Below are positions 36,740-49,399 of a stretch of 64,000 bases of DNA, piece by piece. The DNA is from Datisca glomerata. Its lineage: Eukaryota > Streptophyta > Magnoliopsida > Cucurbitales > Datiscaceae. Location of the stretch: assembly GCA_003255025.1 (NCBI GenBank), contig QANY01009387.1:496001-560000 (forward strand), given 5' to 3'. The notes under the pieces were generated by a model. That model had not been told where the DNA came from and did not search any database. It saw only the letters and a program-made list of their open reading frames with translations. Each line of letters starts with the position of its first letter. Positions within the stretch are counted from its first letter, which is position 1. Both the position numbers and the translations under genes were made by a program.

Positions 36740-37115
36740 TTATCACAAACAAAAGTGATTAAAACTAAACCACCAAGCCCATCCAGTTGTAATACATCGA
36801 TCCTCTAAACAAGGACAATCTTTAGGCCAAACTAAACTAGACTTATCCTGCAAAGCAAACTTAGCTAAAGGAATGAAGATCATGACTATACTCTCTGGAA
36901 CAGAAGGAGAAACTCAACAAATCTAAACAATTAGAAATCTCCAAAATATCAAGAACAACTGCAAATAACTCGGCCCTAGAAAAAAGATGTTCTCAGAATT
37001 AAGTTGATCACAGAGAGAGCATCATATTCTACAATGATCTTGTTATAGATGGGCATGGCTTCCACTACATCCAGGGCGTAGAAATATACCGAGTCAAGAA
37101 CACTTACTTAATTAC
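36740..37115 (-). pseudogene. LINE RNase H domain remnant
   Basis: Read on the minus strand with frameshifts: PIYNKIIVEYDALSVINLI, then VVLDILEISNCLDLLSFSF, then AKFALQDKSSLVWPKDCPCL. This order matches the RNase H (RVT_3) region at the C-terminus of plant LINE ORF2 proteins, including the closing H/AKFAL and W-DCP motifs. Only this 3' fragment remains, as is usual for 5'-truncated LINEs. Confidence 0.7.
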
Positions 37116-38560
37116 TCTGCAAAATAGATTGAAATGATAAATTACATGCCGGATCTTGTAGGAAATTTCAAAAATTAACTCCCCACTTATACCACAACCC
37201 AAGAACCCTTGATTTTGTATGTGAAAACTTGATTTTGATATTGGAAGAATTATTTTTTTCTTCTTTGCCTATATGTCCGAATTTCTTGTTGATTTTCTCT
37301 TGAAAATCTCAAGTTGTTTTCTTTTCTAGAAAATTGTCAATTGGTTTTTTTATATTATGGAAGTTAATGAAAGTTTCTTTTATTAACTTCCATTGATAGT
37401 TTTTCACATGAAAAATTACCAATCATTCCTTTTCATAACCGGTTCGAGTCGACCCATCATGGGCATCCGACCCGTATTTTGCAACATCTCACATTCTCAC
37501 ATGATGGGATTGAACAAATTTAATCACAAACGATTAAATATTCACATACTAATAAATTCATACGGGTAAGTGGATCGTGCGAATCGCGAGCACATATAAG
37601 AGCTAGTTGCTATGAACCCGTTAGGGATAACATAGCAGCCTCAAAGCTGAAGACTATATACTTGTCTCGCTATGCCACCGACGTGTTTGTTACATCAGTT
37701 CAAACATCTCTAATCCCTTAAAGAACAATGCTTGACTTAATCAAAATATGTATTCACAATCATGTACTAGTCAATACAAGATAAATAATTGGCCGATTGG
37801 TAAACACACTATAGATGTAGACAAAAAATGTCTTCCTTTCCTACATATATAACTTAGCTTCAAATGAATTGATTTTCTAGACATGTTTCATTAGGTCGAA
37901 TTACCATAACCATGGGTAACATGTTAAAGTAGAAACATTTATGTGTCACTTCACTATATAGTCGAAAGTCACATAGGGCATAAAATGAGGATTCAAAGTT
38001 CCTCAAAGAACTCACACAATGTGAGAGTAGAGATTCTATCTCCCAATTCCCTTATTTAGTCTTAAAAAGACGCATGTGGTATGAACACATGTTGTAGTGG
38101 TATTCTCTTCACAGAAAGAATGTATGTCTATTATAGCTTATATTGAACCACTATGAGGATCTTAGTTTAGTCGCAAAATATTTCTCTCGCCTAGCTTGAA
38201 ATCTTACTAGCTTGCACCTACAATAACTTCTCGCATCTCGTCTACCAACCAGCCTATATGATCGTGGGAATCATGTCGATCCATAAAATTATTATTTGGA
38301 ACTCATTTTGACCTCTTGTCAAGGCGACAACATATATTTTAAGCATACAATGTCTCATCTCAGCTATGTGTGTTGTGTGCTATAAATAAATAAAATATTG
38401 AACGACATCAAGTTCATTAATTAATAACATTGATACAAATGTACTGAAAATTACACATCATATTACAATCTGTGCAATCCTAGAGATTTGGCATGGCATA
38501 GAAAAATATCTCTAGGAATTGGCTTTTTTAAAGGAGTTATCATTCGTTATGTAGAGACAT
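37116..38560 (-). other. 3' non-coding part of a copia element, probably including LTR sequence
   Basis: Lies immediately downstream (minus strand) of the copia RNase H remnant. A candidate LTR is 37157-37501 (plus strand TGTAGGA to TCTCACA), but no purine tract borders it and no partner LTR is in the window, so I do not assert the limits. Confidence 0.35.
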
Positions 38561-40075
38561 GTTGTATCATTATTCCCTTATGCGCTATAATATCTCATAT
38601 AAAATAATACTTAGTGTCTATATGGTTTGTTTTTTCATGATACTTTAGATCTTTAGTATAAGCGACTGTTGTTTGACTATGACAAAATATAGTCACTAGT
38701 TTCAATGCACTAGAAACAACTTGTAATGTTGTAAAAATCGTCTAAGTCAAATTGCCTCTTGCATTGCAGTTGAACACGCTATAAATTCTGCTTGCATAGT
38801 TGATAAAGCAATGCATGTATGTTTCTTGCTACTCCAAATATGGCGTCATTACTTAGCAAGAAAGCATATCCAGATGTTGATTTGCATTCGTTAGGGTCTC
38901 CACCCCAATTAGCATCTAAGTAACCCACTAGATGCAAATCATTTCCTCGATAGAAAAAACATAGATATGTAATACCTTTAAGATAACTCAAAATCCTTTT
39001 AACATCTTTCCAATAAGCTTGTCCAGGATTAGATTGATAACGGCTGACTAAACTAACGGCATAACAAATATACGGGTGTGTACACAACATGGTATACATC
39101 AAACTTCCAATGGCATTCGAATATATGACTAGTCATGCTCTCTTTTTCTTCTGGAGTCTTAGGACACATTTCCTGACTAAGGATTTCACTATTTTCCATT
39201 GGAGTGTCGATGGGTTTTCAATCTCGCATATTGAATTGTTTGAGTATTTTCTTTTGCGCAGAGCAAGAAGCCTTTTTGAATGATCTCGATATATCATCAC
39301 ACCCAGTATGAATGTTGCTTCACCCATGTCCTTCAACTCAAAATGAGAAGACAACCATTCTTTAATGGTAATGACAAACATTTTATTATTCCCATCTAAA
39401 AGGATATCGCCTACATACAATGATAGAATTACAAAATTACCCTCAGTATGTTTGACGTAAACACAATGGTCTTCATCGATCATCATAAAAACATAATAGG
39501 TTATGGCTCTATGAAACTCAAGATACCATTGTCTAGATGATTGTTTGAGACCATATATTGATCTTAGGAGCTTGCATACTTTGCACTATTGGCCTTTTGC
39601 AACCAAATTCTCAGGCTATTGCATGTAAATTTCTCCATCTAGTTCTCAGGAAAACAGTTTTTACGTCCATCTGGTGTATTTTCAAATCCAGTTGGGCAAC
39701 GATAGCTAAAATTAGACATATAAAGGCAAACCTAACACCGGGTGAAAAAGTTTCCTCATAGTCTATTCCTTCTTGTTTAGTGTAACCCTTATCTACCAAA
39801 CGTGCCTTATATCTTAAAATAGATCCATCCTCCTTATGTTTAATCTTCAGAACCCATTTGTTCCCAATAGTTTTATGCCCTGGTGGAAGATCTACCAAGT
39901 CTCAGACATGATTTGTTCTCATTGACTCCATTTCTTCTTCCATTGCCTTTAACCAATGATCTTTTTACAGCTGATGAAAGAGCCTCTTGTACAGTTCTTG
40001 GCTCATTTTCATCATGTGGAGTAATCATAAAAACTTCTCCCTCGATCTCACCATTGCAAACATTCGAGTCCATCG
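38561..40075 (-). pseudogene. Ty1/copia pol remnant (RT and RNase H)
   Basis: Three minus-strand blocks. 39611-39898 is the RT start (GHKTIGNKWVLKIKHKEDGS, KGYTKQEGIDYEETFSP, QMDVKTVFL). 39133-39486 is the RT core, with the catalytic YVDD changed to YVGD in LYVGDILLDGNN, then LKDMGEATFILGV. 38779-39102 is the RT end and RNase H (SRYQSNPGQAYWKDVKRILS, GYLDANWGGD, STSGYAF). 39873-40073 carries the linker before RT (ENEPRTVQEALSS). Several stops and frameshifts; gag and integrase are absent. Confidence 0.9.
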
Positions 40076-40121
40076 TTACTTATGGACGAGGGTAGCTCTG
40101 CTGACATACTAGGGATGGAAC
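40070..40121 (+). pseudogene. 5' remnant of the outer Tat element: protease active site
   Basis: A plus-strand frame reads LLMDEGSSADILGM, the retropepsin active-site region of Tat-lineage elements, and breaks off at the LTR at 40122. The same protein continues at 55598 (GLDPNDCIP and onward). Flanks ggaac / ggagc act as the 5-bp target duplication. Everything upstream is replaced by the copia remnant. Confidence 0.8.
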
Positions 40122-40931
40122 TGTAAATGATTTTTTCTGTTTGGAAGAATACCTATAATGCCTAATTTTTATAAGCATTAATTAGAAAAAAAGAAGGGGA
40201 ATTTAAGAGTAAGAGAAGAATGAGAGAATCTGAGGGTTAGAGTTGTATTGCCTTTTTTTTACTTCCTCTAGTACATTGGCATTTATACAGACTTTCCAAA
40301 TTGCATGAGTTAATTAAAATAATAATAAAAATAAATAAATAACAAAGGAAGCACTCATTATGCCTAGAGATCATGCTCGTTCATGTGGTTCATTCTGCTG
40401 GGTATGACCCTTTTTTTCCTTTCTGTCTCGCTCATCCGCCAATCAATCACAGCCACTTGACGATTTTCTATGGCTTCGAGCCAATCAGTCACAGCTACTT
40501 GGTGGTCTGTCAACGTGTATCATCTGAATACTTTTCAACTTTACTCAATCAATCATTGTTGTTTGTCTATCATTTCAGGTCTTTTCGTCTGTCTCAGTTC
40601 TTTTTCTTATCCTTTCTTTCTCGCTTTGATGAGGCCTCCCGCCTCAGTGTTCTTTCCCTCTCTGGCAAGGTCTTTCGCTTCAACGTTCTTTCCCGTTCTG
40701 ACGAGGTCTCCTTCTTTAGCGTCCTTTCCTGTTCTGGCGAGGTCTCCTACTTCAACGCTCTTTCCCGCTCTAACGAGGTCTCCCACTTCAGCGTTCTTTT
40801 TCGCTCTATCGAGGTCTCCCGCTTCTGCTTCTTTCCCGCTTAGCCCCCAATCTTGCCATGTTCGTGGTCCATGCGTCCTCTCAGGATTCGTTCTTTCTGT
40901 ACACGCATCTTAGGTGATTTTTACCTCTTCA
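40122..40931 (-). repeat. 3' LTR of the 15.5-kb Tat element
   Basis: 810 bp, pairing with 54762-55597 throughout (gcctaatttttataagc, gaagaatgagagaat, tgtattgcc, gagccaatcagtcaca). 40610-40830 is an array of 36-bp units (gttctgacgaggtctcccNcttcagc). Because 36 is a multiple of 3, overlapping plus-strand frames 40373-40843 and 40470-40913 stay open; I regard both as by-products. Confidence 0.88.
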
Positions 40932-40948
40932 TTTACCCCCCCCCCCAA
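40932..40948 (-). promoter_or_regulatory. Polypurine tract (G-run) of the 15.5-kb Tat element
   Basis: A plus-strand run of 11 C (40936-40946), giving a G-tract and taaa on the minus strand immediately before the LTR start TGAAGAGG. Copy 1 has gtaatgggggcaaa at the same place. Confidence 0.75.
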
Positions 40949-41460
40949 TTATACTCAATAAATATCACTTATTGATGTGTAATGATGAAGGGTTCTTGAT
41001 TTGCATGCGCCTTTTCAAAGATCGTCTTGTCTTCTCTCGGGCACATGCACTTCTTTGGGAATATCAATCAAATATATATATATATAACAGAATTAAATCA
41101 AAGGAGGCGCTTGTTTTTCAAGCAATGGCGCATTGTTTCCTATTTTCAGTTTTTTGGGTGACGTGTGCTTTGTCTCTACTCCTTTTTCCAACTGTCGATG
41201 TGCCATTCATTGATGTAGGTGACGGTTTTGTCTTGTCAGTCACACCCGCCAAAAAAAGTCCTTTGGGATTCTCGTTTTCAAAAAGTAAATTTATGGAGGG
41301 CGTTTTCATTTTCTTCTTCCTCTTTTTTTTTAATCCAGAGCCTATTTAAGGATTCTCTTGTTTCACTTCTTCCTACCTTCCTTTTCTTGTGGCAAGATAT
41401 TCTCCCCTATTATCTTCTTCTTCTACATTTTCTTACTTGACATCCATACTCCTTCGTCTA

Positions 41461-43596
41461 TGGCGCGAGGTGATAATTCTAACTTTAAGCCCCCGGTACC
41501 TTTGGTTAGAAATCAGGCTGAGTTAAGACATTTTCTAGATTCCCACCGCGACACCTTTCCATTTGACGTAGTGTATGGTTTAGGTGAGAGTGGGGCCGTA
41601 GGCCATCCGTCCAGTCCTCCATACCAAATAACCTTGAGCCCTATGTACATAGCTTTGGGGCTTAAGCTTCCTTTCTCCCATTTCTTTCAGAAATTCTTCC
41701 ACACCTATAAATTAGCTCCATCACAGTTTACTCCTAGTTCATATAGGATTTTACTTTTTTTTAAACCTTGAATAAGAGGCATGGCTTAGATTTAGAAGTA
41801 GATGAACTTAGGGCGTGCTACATCATCAAGTATCGTGTCTAGTCTGAGTGTTACTATCTAGCCCCTCGCCTTGGTATTGAAAAAAGAAAAATGGTCATTG
41901 CAATCCCAAAAGGGGACAAATGATGGGAACGAGATGTTCTCCAGATAAGAGGAAACTGGGACGGTGATGGCCGATTCCTTGTAGATGGGGAGTCTACGTA
42001 AGTCGTCGGAGTCCGGTTCCTATTTCCTTGCTTTCTATTTTTTCATTCTCTTGTTTATCTTTACTGACTTTCTTTTTACTCTTTTGTCTTTGTAGATAGT
42101 GAAAGGAACAAACCCGTTATCTGTCCCAGGAGTCAAGGGAGAAGATCGTAATTGATCAACATCCGTGGATGGGATTGGATGATCTCCTAGATCCGAGATG
42201 GGAAATCAACGTCGCCTTCATCCCAGAAGATAACCAAGCTCCACCTCTCCACGCAGTGCCTCTGTACTCAACGTAGCCATCCACATCATCTCCCTCATCT
42301 TCTCTTGAAATCCCACTAGGTATTATTACTTCTTAGTCTCTGATTTCTATTTCTAGTACATCCATCTCTTCTAGGTCTGAACGGGAAGACGCGGAATGAG
42401 AGCATCTGTCTCAACACCTTGCAGTGAGTGTTATGTCGAGGCGCGCTCATTTGAGGAGTACTATTATTGGACGTATCGAAGGAAGAAAGGGATGTTCGTC
42501 TGAGACGCGAGGCCCCAAGTTCTTCCAAGGCGGTTTTGGGTCTTCCTCATAATTTCGGTGAGAATCCTGTTGCTCCTACCTTCTCTTCAACTGTTCCCCT
42601 CGCTCCCGTTGCTCCAGTGGGTGCTTTGCAGCAACGGTCCTCTTCCAGTCCGCCCCTTCCTCAACCGGATTCGGTGCCCGTCCATTCTTTCGGCACTTAG
42701 GGAGGACTCTTATTCGTGGAGTTGGAGAAATTTTCACAGGGTTCCACAAGTTCCTACTTCTGTCAACTTCCTCAATGACCCCCAATTAGATAGGGGTGTT
42801 CACGGTTATGTTTGATCAATTTTTTGGCGAAAAACCGAACCGAACCAAACCATGAACACTAAAAGAGATGAACCAAACCTTGAGTTTCAGTTTGGTTTTG
42901 TTCGGTATTATTAGTTAAAAAAATTTAAGTTAATTTTTTGCTTCAGTTCGGTTCGGTTTTATAAGAAATTATATATAAAAAATAAAAAATAATATAAATT
43001 TAAAGTTTCGGTTCGAAAATCACCAAAATTATGAACCGAACCAAAATTTTGGTTCGGCGATTTTCCCAAACCGAACATACATAAAGTACCGACCGAACCG
43101 ACCATTTTCGATTCGGCTGATTCGGTTTGGTTTTGGGCACCCCTATGTTCTGCACACATTGTGCTTCGTGGGGTCCAGTCTGATACGGACATGGCCACTG
43201 CTCGTGGCATGTCAGTTAGGAATCAACTATGTTTGCTCAGTCACGGTTTAATGAAGGTATACTTATTTATTTTCTAATTTTCTTTACTCTCTATTCTCTT
43301 TTGCTGGCTAAACTTTTTGGTTTTCTCTTTTTTTTGCAAACCATCATTTTCCGTAACCGCCTTCAAGAGCATTTTCTTGTCAATGAACAGACAGTTGCCC
43401 AGTGGAAGAGGGAGACTGAGAGCTGTCGTGGGGTCCTTGAGACTCAGAGGGCTAAAATTGAGCGATTCACAAAGCAGGAAGCCGGACTTCAGGGCACAGT
43501 TGAGGATTTAGCCCAAGGGACGGCAGCTGCGATGACGGAATTCTCCAAGCTTGAGGATTCCATGAAGGCCACCAAGGAAGCGCTTGAAGAGTCTGA
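41461..43596 (+). pseudogene. Antisense additional ORF of the Tat element, N-terminal part
   Basis: Opens MARGDNSNFKPPVP at 41461 and reads DSHRDTFPFDVVYGL and LGLKLPFSHFFQKFFHTYKL before QFTPSSYRILLFF. That layout resembles the plant 'putative gypsy type transposon' domain (PF04195). After a frameshift near 41765 it continues (HGLDLEVDELRACYIIKY, APRLGIEKRKMVIAIPKGDK, GNWDGDGRFLVDGEST). A GTAAGT donor at about 42000 and a TTTGTAG acceptor at about 42097 suggest an intron. 43350-43596 encodes a coiled coil (EQTVAQWKRETESCRGVLET, AAMTEFSKLEDSMKATKEAL) cut by the CACTA element. It runs opposite to the host element's own genes. Function unknown. Confidence 0.7.
42791..43145. mobile_element. hAT-like MITE rich in CCGAAC/GGTTCGG repeats
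   Basis: 355 bp, from TAGGGGTGTTCACGG to GGGCACCCCTA, with matching ends TAGGGGTG. The inside is dense in ggttcggttt and aaccgaacc words in both orientations. No clean 8-bp target duplication is visible. Its left end is homologous to the right end of the piece inserted in the Tekay gag (about 10925-10967). It sits in the antisense ORF and disrupts it. Confidence 0.7.
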
Positions 43597-46500
43597 CACT
43601 ACAATAAAAAATGCTATGAGAGCGGCCAAAAAATACTATCATAACATTTTCATAGCGTTTTTCTAAACGTTATGCTTGCCAACGTTATTAAAAGTCTGAC
43701 CCTACCCTAGCGTTTTTTCGCCACTATCAAAACACTTTTTATAGCATTTTTTAAATGCTTTCGTTGACCTACCACAACGTTTTTCAATGATGTTAAAGAT
43801 CTACTGTAACATTTTTTCAATGCTTGGCAGCCTATCATAGCATTTTTCCAATGCTATGTTAGACTTACCATAGCGTTTTTTCAATGCTATGGTAGACAAA
43901 TGATAGCATTAATAAACTAATAATAAAAACTTACCATAGAGCTTTTTATACGATGTCAAAGACTTTTCATAGAATTTTTATGCTATATGAAGCATTTTAA
44001 TGTTATATGATGCGTAACATCTTGTTATTATAAGTTTTTTATATTACTTATTCTTGCCTTTGTACAAACTTAGAAAATAATATTTTTGACAAAATATCAA
44101 AAAAATAATAACATCACATAGCTTTTTATTTCATTACTCTAAATTGTTACAAACTATTATCCGCTAAAAATCATAGTTTCAGATGACAAATACATATTAA
44201 TTTTTACATTGAAAAATCAATAGTAATATCGTAAGAAAAGGATTAAAATCTAATAAGACTCCAAACTAATTATGAAGCTTCAGTAACTGATGTCGAGGCA
44301 ACATGTAGCTTGATTGCTTCTTTTGACTTTGTTTTAAAGTATAATTATAACTGCAGATTTTTAAACAATCCAGAAAAATAAGACATTTACAAACAAATAG
44401 CAGAACTAAAAAGAATAACTACAAAACATCTAAGAAGCATATTCCTTAAGACTGGTTAAAATAATCCTAAGCTAGCTCATTTAGTACTAAAAGAATGATT
44501 AAGCTAGCTGATCTTATTTAATAAGTCATCAAGATAAAAATCGGTCTAATACATTCAAGCCCTTGTTACTGTAAAAGTAAACGCATTCAAGTCCTTGCTT
44601 GTGATGAGTGACATAAGCACTTGGGATCTAAAAGCAGAGATGTAGGTAATTGTACAAAATAGAAGTAAATATACTTCATATTTGCAGAGATGATCTAGAG
44701 GAAAATGAAATTCCATGTAATTGCATGAGGTATACATGGGCTAGTAAAAAACGCTTTATTCCAAGCCAAACTCATGCGCAAATTGGATTTAGATTCAAAA
44801 TCTACACCTTCCTGGTCCATTTGCCCAAACACGTCCACCATATTCCTTGTATCTTGAGAACTTGCAGACTCAATGAGACTAAGTCCATCAAGCTTCTCTC
44901 AGTTACCTGAACATCCTGTCCATTTAAGTTCAAGTATAAATTGGTTTAAGCTGCAAGAGAAATCATCAAAAGAGAAAATAATTTTTTAACATAAGACCAA
45001 AATAAATATCACATTGACTTATTATGCTTACCATAGTGTTGGATCACACAACCATTAAAAGATCGGCAGTTCAAATAAGGCAGATGAATACCCAACCATC
45101 ATAAAATCAGTACTAAGAAGCAAATACAATGTCTATGGAATAGATTAACTTCACATAAGTGTTCAAAAAGCAGAACTTACAACAACTTTATTGACAGATG
45201 TTGCATTCAACTACATTCCAAACAGTATTAATGTCAAAAAGCACAAACATAAAATTAAATGGCCTTTGCCACGAAATGCAACATGTAAGCAGTTATTGGA
45301 AAACTAAAGCTATAACTACATACACTTTTCCTGAGTATTTACCCCTTTCAAAAGAGAATATGCTTCACTTGACAAAAATGATAGTAGTTTGATCTTATCT
45401 TTCATAATCTTTATCTAGACTTTCTTCATGTCCCAGCAAAAGGAGTCTAAATAGAAAAATAAATCATAGTGTTAAAATGTATCTAAATATGAAATACGTA
45501 AGTGGCATGAACCAAATGCTCTAGAAGAAATACCTAGATATAAGCATGGATTGGTTATAAACAAAGCCCCATAAAAGTACCTTGTGGTATCAAGAGTGCT
45601 TTCCATAAAAGTATGCAAGGACAACAACAAAAAAGTCCTTTAGGTTTGAGATTTTTATTCCCGCGGCCCTTTTTCCCCACGTAAAAATATGCAGTCTCAT
45701 TGCGTTTTGGTATAAAGCTTCATCTTTGAGTACAAATGATCTTCCAATCTGTACAACTTTCCGAATATGATGGTATAATCTATAATAAATAATATAAAAC
45801 CTTATCACAATCAGGGATAAGTTAAAGGATTCAAACAAAACAGAATATATGCACTGACAAAAACAAAAAAAAATGTTCTCAAAGTATTCATTATAGATCC
45901 AAAAACTACAATGAAACCCTAATTAACTCAAACAGAACTAAAAAAATCATAAAAATTAGACAGAGCCAAACATGAATCTGAGATTGAAACACACCTGAGA
46001 GAGAGAAATTATTGGGAGACAAAGAGCTACTAGATGAGAGAGAGATGTGATACAAAGTTATGAGAAAGAACCTGCAACGGAGTTGAAAGAGAGTGACGAA
46101 AGAGAGCTTCTCAAGAGAGAGTTGAGAGAGAGAGAGAGAGCTTCGTGAGAGAGCTCACCGGTAGAGGTTCACAGTAGCTTGAAGATCGAATGAGACGTTG
46201 AAGAGAGAGTTGTTGAAGAGAGAGTTGTTGAAGAATCAATACTTGAATTTCAATTAGCTGCATAGGTTAAGCATTTGTCAAAAAGAATTTCGATTAGCTG
46301 CAAGATTATGCACTACAAAACTTTCAGCATATAACGTACCATTATATAGGTTATAAAAGCATATTTATTCTCATTATTGTGAATTATAGCAGCATAGTTA
46401 AGAATCTCATAAGAAGTTCATTAATCAAATCATCAGTCTCAAGTTTAGGCCTTTTTTTCCTATTGCAACCATCATTATTAGAGACAGAACTAATAACCTG

Positions 46501-48093
46501 AGAAGGCTTTTGAAAAATCAGATCTTTACACTTATGATTATTGCTAGGTGCATACCTGAGTTTTCTTCCTCCCTAGAGGTCAAAAGAGACTCACTAGAAC
46601 ACTGCATTGTTAGACCATTAGGTGCCTTCCCTGAAACTAACCTAGAAATAAAATATCTTTTGTCCATCAGAGAGTTAGATTTATCTTGTTCCTGACCCTC
46701 ACTCATAGTACCCATGCCCTCACTTCTTTCCTTAGCAAAAAGAGTTTTAATATTTGTAGGAGTTTTAATGTTAGTTTCAGATTTCAACCAATCCCCATAC
46801 ACTAACTCTTCATCCTTGAGTTCCATATTCTTGTTACATGCTCTATAGTCGTGAGAAATAATTCCACAATTGAAGCAAAACTGTGGCAGCCTTTCAAATT
46901 TATATTCTATCCAAATAGGAGGCTTATTCCTATCTATACAAAACCCATGATACACAGTTCCATAAGAACATGCAGAGTTAAAGGATATAGGAAACTAAAA
47001 TCAGTGCAGCCAAGCAAATATCTGTAAAAAGTAGAATATAAATATATATACACACACACTACAAAATGATGCTTTGGAAGAATGCAGAAGTACCCCTTCC
47101 TTGTTTCCTTTGCCTCTGCTAAAGAACTTGTACCCTACAAAGATGAGAAGACCCCAGCCAGAATGAGAGACAATTATAAACTGAAAAGTGAAAAGCAATA
47201 ATTCAGTCAAGATAAATTGTCATATATATTATCTCTGATTTTATTAAATAATAGCTGAGAGATGTCCTACAAGCTACAAAATGAGGCAACTTCCATAAGA
47301 TTGTTAAATTTTTTGACAATTTACATAAGTAAATACACTGCAAGTATTTAGTTTTGATTTTTTCCAGAAAGAAAATCTAAGGAAACAAGCCGGTATGCTA
47401 TGTGTCAAGCTTATGATTAGCAAAACGAGGAATACAATATGTTATGCAGAAGCAGGGGAAGACAGATAAGAAATCAGGAGTTTTAATTTCAAAACTTATT
47501 GCATGCCCAAAAATCAAAACTTAGATAAAACTTAAAAAATCGTAAAAATCAGGCAAAAAATCACTAAAATTAGACAAGAATTCAACTAAGATGAAACCCT
47601 TACCTCTATTCTGAGCTGCGAAATCGAAGTAGGAGAGAGCTGGGAGACAGAGCTGAGAGAGTGAAAGTTGTTAGGGAGAGCTTGCTTCCGTGAGAGAAAC
47701 CTACCACGAAGCTGAGAGATCTGTTAGAGAGCTTCACGAGAGAGAGCTGAAAGAGATATGTTCTCGAGAGTAATCTTTGAGAAATCTCATTGGTGAGCTT
47801 TGAGAGAGCTCGTTCGTCTGATTCTGGTGAGCTTTGAGATCGAGAGAGAGAGCAACTGTGAAAGAACTCGTTGGTGAGTTTTGAGAGAGCTCGTTGGTGT
47901 GCTTTGAGATCAAGAGAAAGAGAGAGATACTGTACTGAAAGAGAGATGCGGGTTTGGGGGAATATTTCATTTGGTTAGAGAGACGCGGGTTTATAGCTTG
48001 AGAATTTTTCATTCCACGCTTTTTAGATTTTTATTGCGTTTTGGACAAAAACGTGATGGTGTTGTGCTATAACAACACATAATTGTTGTAGTG
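43597..48093. mobile_element. CACTA transposon, 4.5 kb, no transposase recognised
   Basis: Ends are CACTACAATAA (left) and TTGTTGTAGTG (right), inverted repeats starting CACTACAA. 3-bp flanks tga (43594-43596) and cga (48094-48096), one mismatch. Subterminal repeats of roughly 50 bp with the word aatgctatggtaga and catagcgttttttc fill 43610-43920. GA-rich tracts near the right end (46000-46250, 47620-47960) look like leader sequence. No intact transposase frame was found; the interior holds a LINE-type zinc-knuckle piece. It splits the antisense ORF, whose coiled coil resumes at 48094. Confidence 0.82.
46518..46955 (-). pseudogene. LINE-type zinc-knuckle fragment inside the CACTA element
   Basis: 145-residue frame with PPIWIEYKFERLPQFCFNCG continuing IISHDYRAC, a CX2CX4HX4C knuckle with the preceding IxYERLPxFC context usual for zf-CCHC_4 proteins of plant LINE ORF1 or DUF4283 type. 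The remainder is low in recognisable content. Either a LINE fragment inserted in the CACTA element or a captured piece. Confidence 0.65.
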
Positions 48094-48405
48094 CGAGAGG
48101 TGTCAGACTACATCTATGAGAACCTGAAGATCGAGGAAGATAGGTTAACTGCTATTGAGGTGGCTCGGGAGAAAGCCGAGCGGGGAGAGAGAGAGATCGA
48201 AGACATCCACCAGGCTTTGCTCGACAATGCTGAGAAGAAGGTCTATCTGGCGAGCTACAAGGATGGGAAGGAAAACCTCCCTCCCAAAGTTTCTCTTAAG
48301 GATGCTCCCGCCATTCCTATTGCTGAAGACTCCACAATTCCTGATTCCGATGATGATGTTGTCAACCCTCCTACTGCTAAAGTCATTTGTATTGACGAGT
48401 CCTAG
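48094..48405 (+). pseudogene. Antisense additional ORF of the Tat element, C-terminal exon
   Basis: Continues the coiled coil beyond the CACTA insertion (REVSDYIYENLKIEEDRLTA, AREKAERGEREIEDIHQALL) and ends with an acidic tail (IPDSDDDVVNPPTAKVICID) and TAG at 48403-48405. Removing the CACTA element and one target copy does not restore phase by simple inspection, so there may be an extra small indel. Confidence 0.7.
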
Positions 48406-48879
48406 CTTTCCTTCTGCAATTTGTTCTTTCTTCTCTTTCTATTTTTGTAATTTGTCTTTTTATCAATGAAATGTCTTTTTCTTTTTGGCGTGTTTCATTA
48501 GTTTAGTATTTTTATACTTAACAAGTTTTTTGAGTGAGTAGAACGTGTACCGCCTCGCACTTTCAACATTTTTTTAACCAAATGATTTTTTTCAAATGTT
48601 TTGAAGAAGAATTTATTAAGTAACTCAATCATATAGTAATTATTCTGAACATCAATTACTCTAAACATCACATAGTAATTTTTCCAAACAGTAATTATTC
48701 TAAACAGCACATAGCAATTATCTCTAAGTTCCAATTTATTCTGATGAACAATTTAAGTTTAGACTTTAGTACTTCAAAGCATAATTCAAGTTATTCTTAA
48801 GAGCAATATCTAAAATGTAAACTTATTTTTGCTCACAGTGATTTTTCTGCTTCTGAGTTGTTTCCCGTTCAAAGCGGAT

Positions 48880-49260
48880 GCATCTTTCCTGCTTCCCTTG
48901 TGTTTCTATTTTTTTTAGAGATAAGTTTTCCTTCTCTCAAGTGCATGGGGTTCTAGGCCACCGCCTTTTTTCAGTTTTGGTTCTCTTTTTAGAGAGTAGG
49001 CGCTCTCCAGGTTTTGGGCTTCCAAACCATCGACCCAATTTCCATTTTTAGAGAGTGGTTTTTGTTACACTCTTGGTGACTTAGGCTTTTAGGCCATGGT
49101 CATTACTCATTTTTCCACATTTTAAAGAGAAATTTTTCTCCCGCTCTCAAGGGCTTAGGCTTTTAGGCCACTGACCTTTTTTCCACATTTTAGAGAGAAT
49201 GATTATCTTGCTCTCATGGCTTAGGCTTCTAGGCCGCCGACCTTTTTCCTAAAATTCTTC
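48880..49260. repeat. About 70-bp tandem array 3' of integrase
   Basis: Five imperfect units, each with ttaggcttNtaggccNccgacc and ccacattttagagag, spaced about 60-75 bp (taggcc at about 48954, 49095, 49168, 49233, plus a variant near 49035). It lies between integrase and the antisense ORF, matching the place of arrays in the other family members. Confidence 0.75.
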
Positions 49261-49399
49261 TTCTTTGTTCTTCTTTTTTTACAAGGGTTTTCTACGTAAA
49301 AGAAAAAACTAATGTCAATTCCTTCCTTTTATCACACTCAAAACACGAGAGAAATTATACATTGTAATAATAGTCAATAATTTAAACAAAGTATTTCTT

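Noticed and set aside
37157..37501. Solo copia LTR
   Set aside because: The ends look right (TGTAGGA/TCTCACA), but there is no partner, purine tract or target duplication; kept only as a candidate in the region description.
40373..40913. Long overlapping frames with a 12-residue repeat
   Set aside because: They lie in the LTR and arise from the 36-bp array; the same kind of frames occurs in the partner LTR at 55022-55608.
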